Assembly (NCBI RefSeq): GCF_019426345.1 | Contig: NZ_JAHLLW010000008.1 | Coordinates: forward strand, 1-64,000 | DNA: 64,000 nucleotides | Reading direction: 5' to 3' | From: Marinomonas lutimaris | GTDB lineage: Bacteria > Pseudomonadota > Gammaproteobacteria > Pseudomonadales > Marinomonadaceae | Shown: in pieces, positions 62,607 through 64,000 of the stretch | How the letters are laid out: the number at the start of each line of letters is the position of its first letter | How positions within the stretch are numbered: the first letter of the stretch is position 1 | Program-made: the position numbers and the translations under genes | Notes under the pieces: model-generated | What the model saw: only the letters and a program-made list of their open reading frames with translations | What the model was told of the DNA's origin: nothing | Databases searched by the model: none

Positions 62607-63862
62607 GCGGCTTCCTCCATTACAAAACGTACGGCATCTTTTAAAATATCCAAACCTACGATTAGATCTGCGTCAGGAATGGTTAATGGTGGAATGATCT
62701 TCAACACTCGACCACCACTGCCGCAAGCGCCCAGCATCAGGCCGTTATGGAAACAACGTTGTACGACTTTCGCTGCCACTTCGCCACTGCCCATGTCTAA
62801 ACCAAGGATTAGACCTTTACCACGCAATTCTTTTGCGCTGTTTTCGCTAACCAGTGGCTCTAACGCATTGCGTACCGTTTTGACTTTTTCTTTAACTTCG
62901 TTCATCAGCTTGTCATCGTCAAAGTAGCTTAAGGCCACTTCACCGGCGACGAAGGATAAATTCTGTCCACGGAAGGTGCCGGTGTGTTCGCCTGGTGACC
63001 AATGTTTGTCTAAATCAGGGTGTACCAAATTCATTGCCATTGGCGTACCCGCGCCACCAATGCCTTTGGCTAAAGTAATGATGTCTGGATTGATGCCCAT
63101 GTCATCAAAGCTGAAATACGAGCCAGTGCGCCCGCAGCCCACTTGTATGTCATCGACGATTAGTACAGAACCAAACTCTTTAGCGAGTTTTTCCAGTTTT
63201 TGCATCCATTCTTTACTAGCGACATTCACGCCACCTTCTGCTTGGATGGTTTCCACCATGAATGCGGCTGGTGGTTTTATGCCACTGGATGGATCTCGGT
63301 ATTGGCTTGCTAATGCATCTAATGCTGCAAGTGAAGCCTCTTGGTCGTGCTCTTGGTCGAATAATTCATGGCTGACATGCAGCAAAGGCACACCGGAAGC
63401 TTGACGGAAATACTCGTTGGCGGTTGCTGCCAATGCGCCCAACGTCATGCCGTGAAAGCCTTGGCTAAAGGCGACAATGTTGTGTCGTCCTGTGGCGTTA
63501 CGCGCCAGCTTCATGGCCGCTTCTACCGCGTTGGTGCCTGTCGGTCCCATGAATTGCATGCGATGAGGCATGTTTCTAGGGGTAAGAATGACATCGGTAA
63601 ACTTCTGCATAAACTTGGCTTTGGCTTGGGTTTGCATATCCAAGCTGTGAAGCACACCATCTTTTTGCATGTAATCGATCATTGCTTCTTTCATGTGTGG
63701 GTTATTGTGACCAAAGTTAAGCACCCCAGCGCCAGCGAAGAAATCAATGTATTCCTTACCATCTTCATCAATCTGACGTGAGTTTTTTGCCGTAACAAAA
63801 ACCGTTGGGTACGTGCGAGCGTAAGCTCGAATGTTGGATTCTCGTTGTTCGAAAATAGTCAT
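62603..63862 (-). CDS. doeD: Diaminobutyrate aminotransferase (EctB/DoeD type)
   Basis: 419 aa. The EctB-like N-terminus FEQRESNIRAYARTYPTVFV, EYIDFFAGAGVLNFGHNNPH and the PLP lysine in DIITLAKGIGGAGTPMAM (~275), with VDDIQVGCGRTGSYFSFDDM before it, place it in class III transaminases for L-2,4-diaminobutyrate. Here, with doeA and an aldehyde dehydrogenase in one operon and no ectA or ectC, the catabolic direction (diaminobutyrate to aspartate semialdehyde) is likely. An AAGGAGACGAC site precedes its ATG. Confidence 0.85.
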   Translation of the reverse strand: MTIFEQRESNIRAYARTYPTVFVTAKNSRQIDEDGKEYIDFFAGAGVLNFGHNNPHMKEAMIDYMQKDGVLHSLDMQTQAKAKFMQKFTDVILTPRNMPHRMQFMGPTGTNAVEAAMKLARNATGRHNIVAFSQGFHGMTLGALAATANEYFRQASGVPLLHVSHELFDQEHDQEASLAALDALASQYRDPSSGIKPPAAFMVETIQAEGGVNVASKEWMQKLEKLAKEFGSVLIVDDIQVGCGRTGSYFSFDDMGINPDIITLAKGIGGAGTPMAMNLVHPDLDKHWSPGEHTGTFRGQNLSFVAGEVALSYFDDDKLMNEVKEKVKTVRNALEPLVSENSAKELRGKGLILGLDMGSGEVAAKVVQRCFHNGLMLGACGSGGRVLKIIPPLTIPDADLIVGLDILKDAVRFVMEEAA

Positions 63863-63918
63863 GTCGTCTCCTTATGAAACTTCTGTTCACTTGCTGTTTT
63901 GTGGTTGTGCTTTTGGTT

Positions 63919-64000
63919 TTATCGTTTTGGTAGTGATTGATTGGCAAGGCCTGCAAGCTGGCAAAACCAACGACAGACATCGGCAATCAATCGATCATTG
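63919..64000 (-). CDS. 3' end of a leftward gene running off the window (unidentified)
   Basis: The minus strand from 64000 is open in one frame, ending RLIADVCRWFCQLAGLANQS and LPKR before TAA at 63919. Only about 26 codons are visible, so no family can be named. Its position 56 bases before the ectoine operon would suit a regulator or a further operon member. Confidence 0.35.
   Translation of the reverse strand, partial: NDRLIADVCRWFCQLAGLANQSLPKR

Noticed and set aside
63768..63986. 72-codon minus-strand ORF at the right edge
   Set aside because: It overlaps the aminotransferase start region in another frame and has no protein-like composition; the frame ending at 63919 is more credible.
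1..64000. CRISPR arrays, insertion sequences with transposase, rRNA or tRNA genes
   Set aside because: No spaced repeat array, no transposase ORF and no rRNA or complete tRNA was found on either strand.

Overview
The window is a chromosomal segment of a marine gammaproteobacterium. The most likely group is Oceanospirillaceae, close to Marinomonas; this is inferred, since no 16S gene is present. The inference rests on the dnaX-ybaB-recR-rnd-ycgL-ycgN order (a Pseudomonas/Oceanospirillales arrangement), the RadD, HrpA, YaeQ and TrhO proteins, CsrA, MlaA, ectoine catabolism genes and moderate-to-low GC. No rRNA, tRNA or CRISPR array was seen.

Layout. 1-3.3 kb: the 3' end of an RHS polymorphic-toxin gene, then a string of small genes that are probably immunity or orphan-tip genes, one broken by an in-frame amber. 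3.6-29.9 kb: core chromosome. It holds a DUF1499 membrane protein, a TetR regulator, radD, a 2OG-Fe(II) oxygenase, trhO, a lipoprotein, the dnaX-ybaB-recR-rnd-ycgL-ycgN-VWA-yafJ run, cysK, hrpA, mlaA, a GGDEF protein, a PQQ sugar dehydrogenase, an acetyltransferase, tal and dusA. dnaX carries an A9 slippery run followed at once by a -1-frame stop, as expected for making the short gamma subunit.

30.0-45.5 kb: a decayed P2-like prophage butted against the 5' end of dusA, a known integration hotspot. Only the tail genes T (truncated), U, X and D (broken) remain. Two blocks of cargo split them. Between T and U lies an AT-rich set of single genes: an FRG pair, an AbiJ/HEPN-like gene, a small HEPN-like gene, DUF4365, GNAT, DUF4238 and orphans. 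These are separated by four copies of the 3' end and terminator of a rha gene, and several genes end on integron-like TAACAAG motifs. A C4-type antisense RNA locus precedes the broken rha gene. Inside D, a quinone oxidoreductase/AraC pair is flanked by a 138-bp duplication of phage sequence. A DUF1778-GNAT toxin-antitoxin pair, a higB stump with intact higA, and a fifth rha scrap close the island.

45.6-49.3 kb: small genes, an SDR protein, csrA, and a CI/Cro-like divergent switch. Next to the switch is an SOS-box-controlled UmuD homologue that has lost its cleavage site and both catalytic residues. A DUF1127 gene and a 32-codon ORF follow. 49.5-64 kb: core or metabolic genes. These are yaeQ, dienelactone hydrolase, a DUF3524 (queuosine mannosyltransferase-like) protein, a YjiH transporter-like protein, an AhpD-like protein, an AraC regulator, glutathione peroxidase, a proline iminopeptidase, a CBS protein and an ATPase. 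An ectoine-degradation operon (aminotransferase, doeA, aldehyde dehydrogenase) runs to the right edge.
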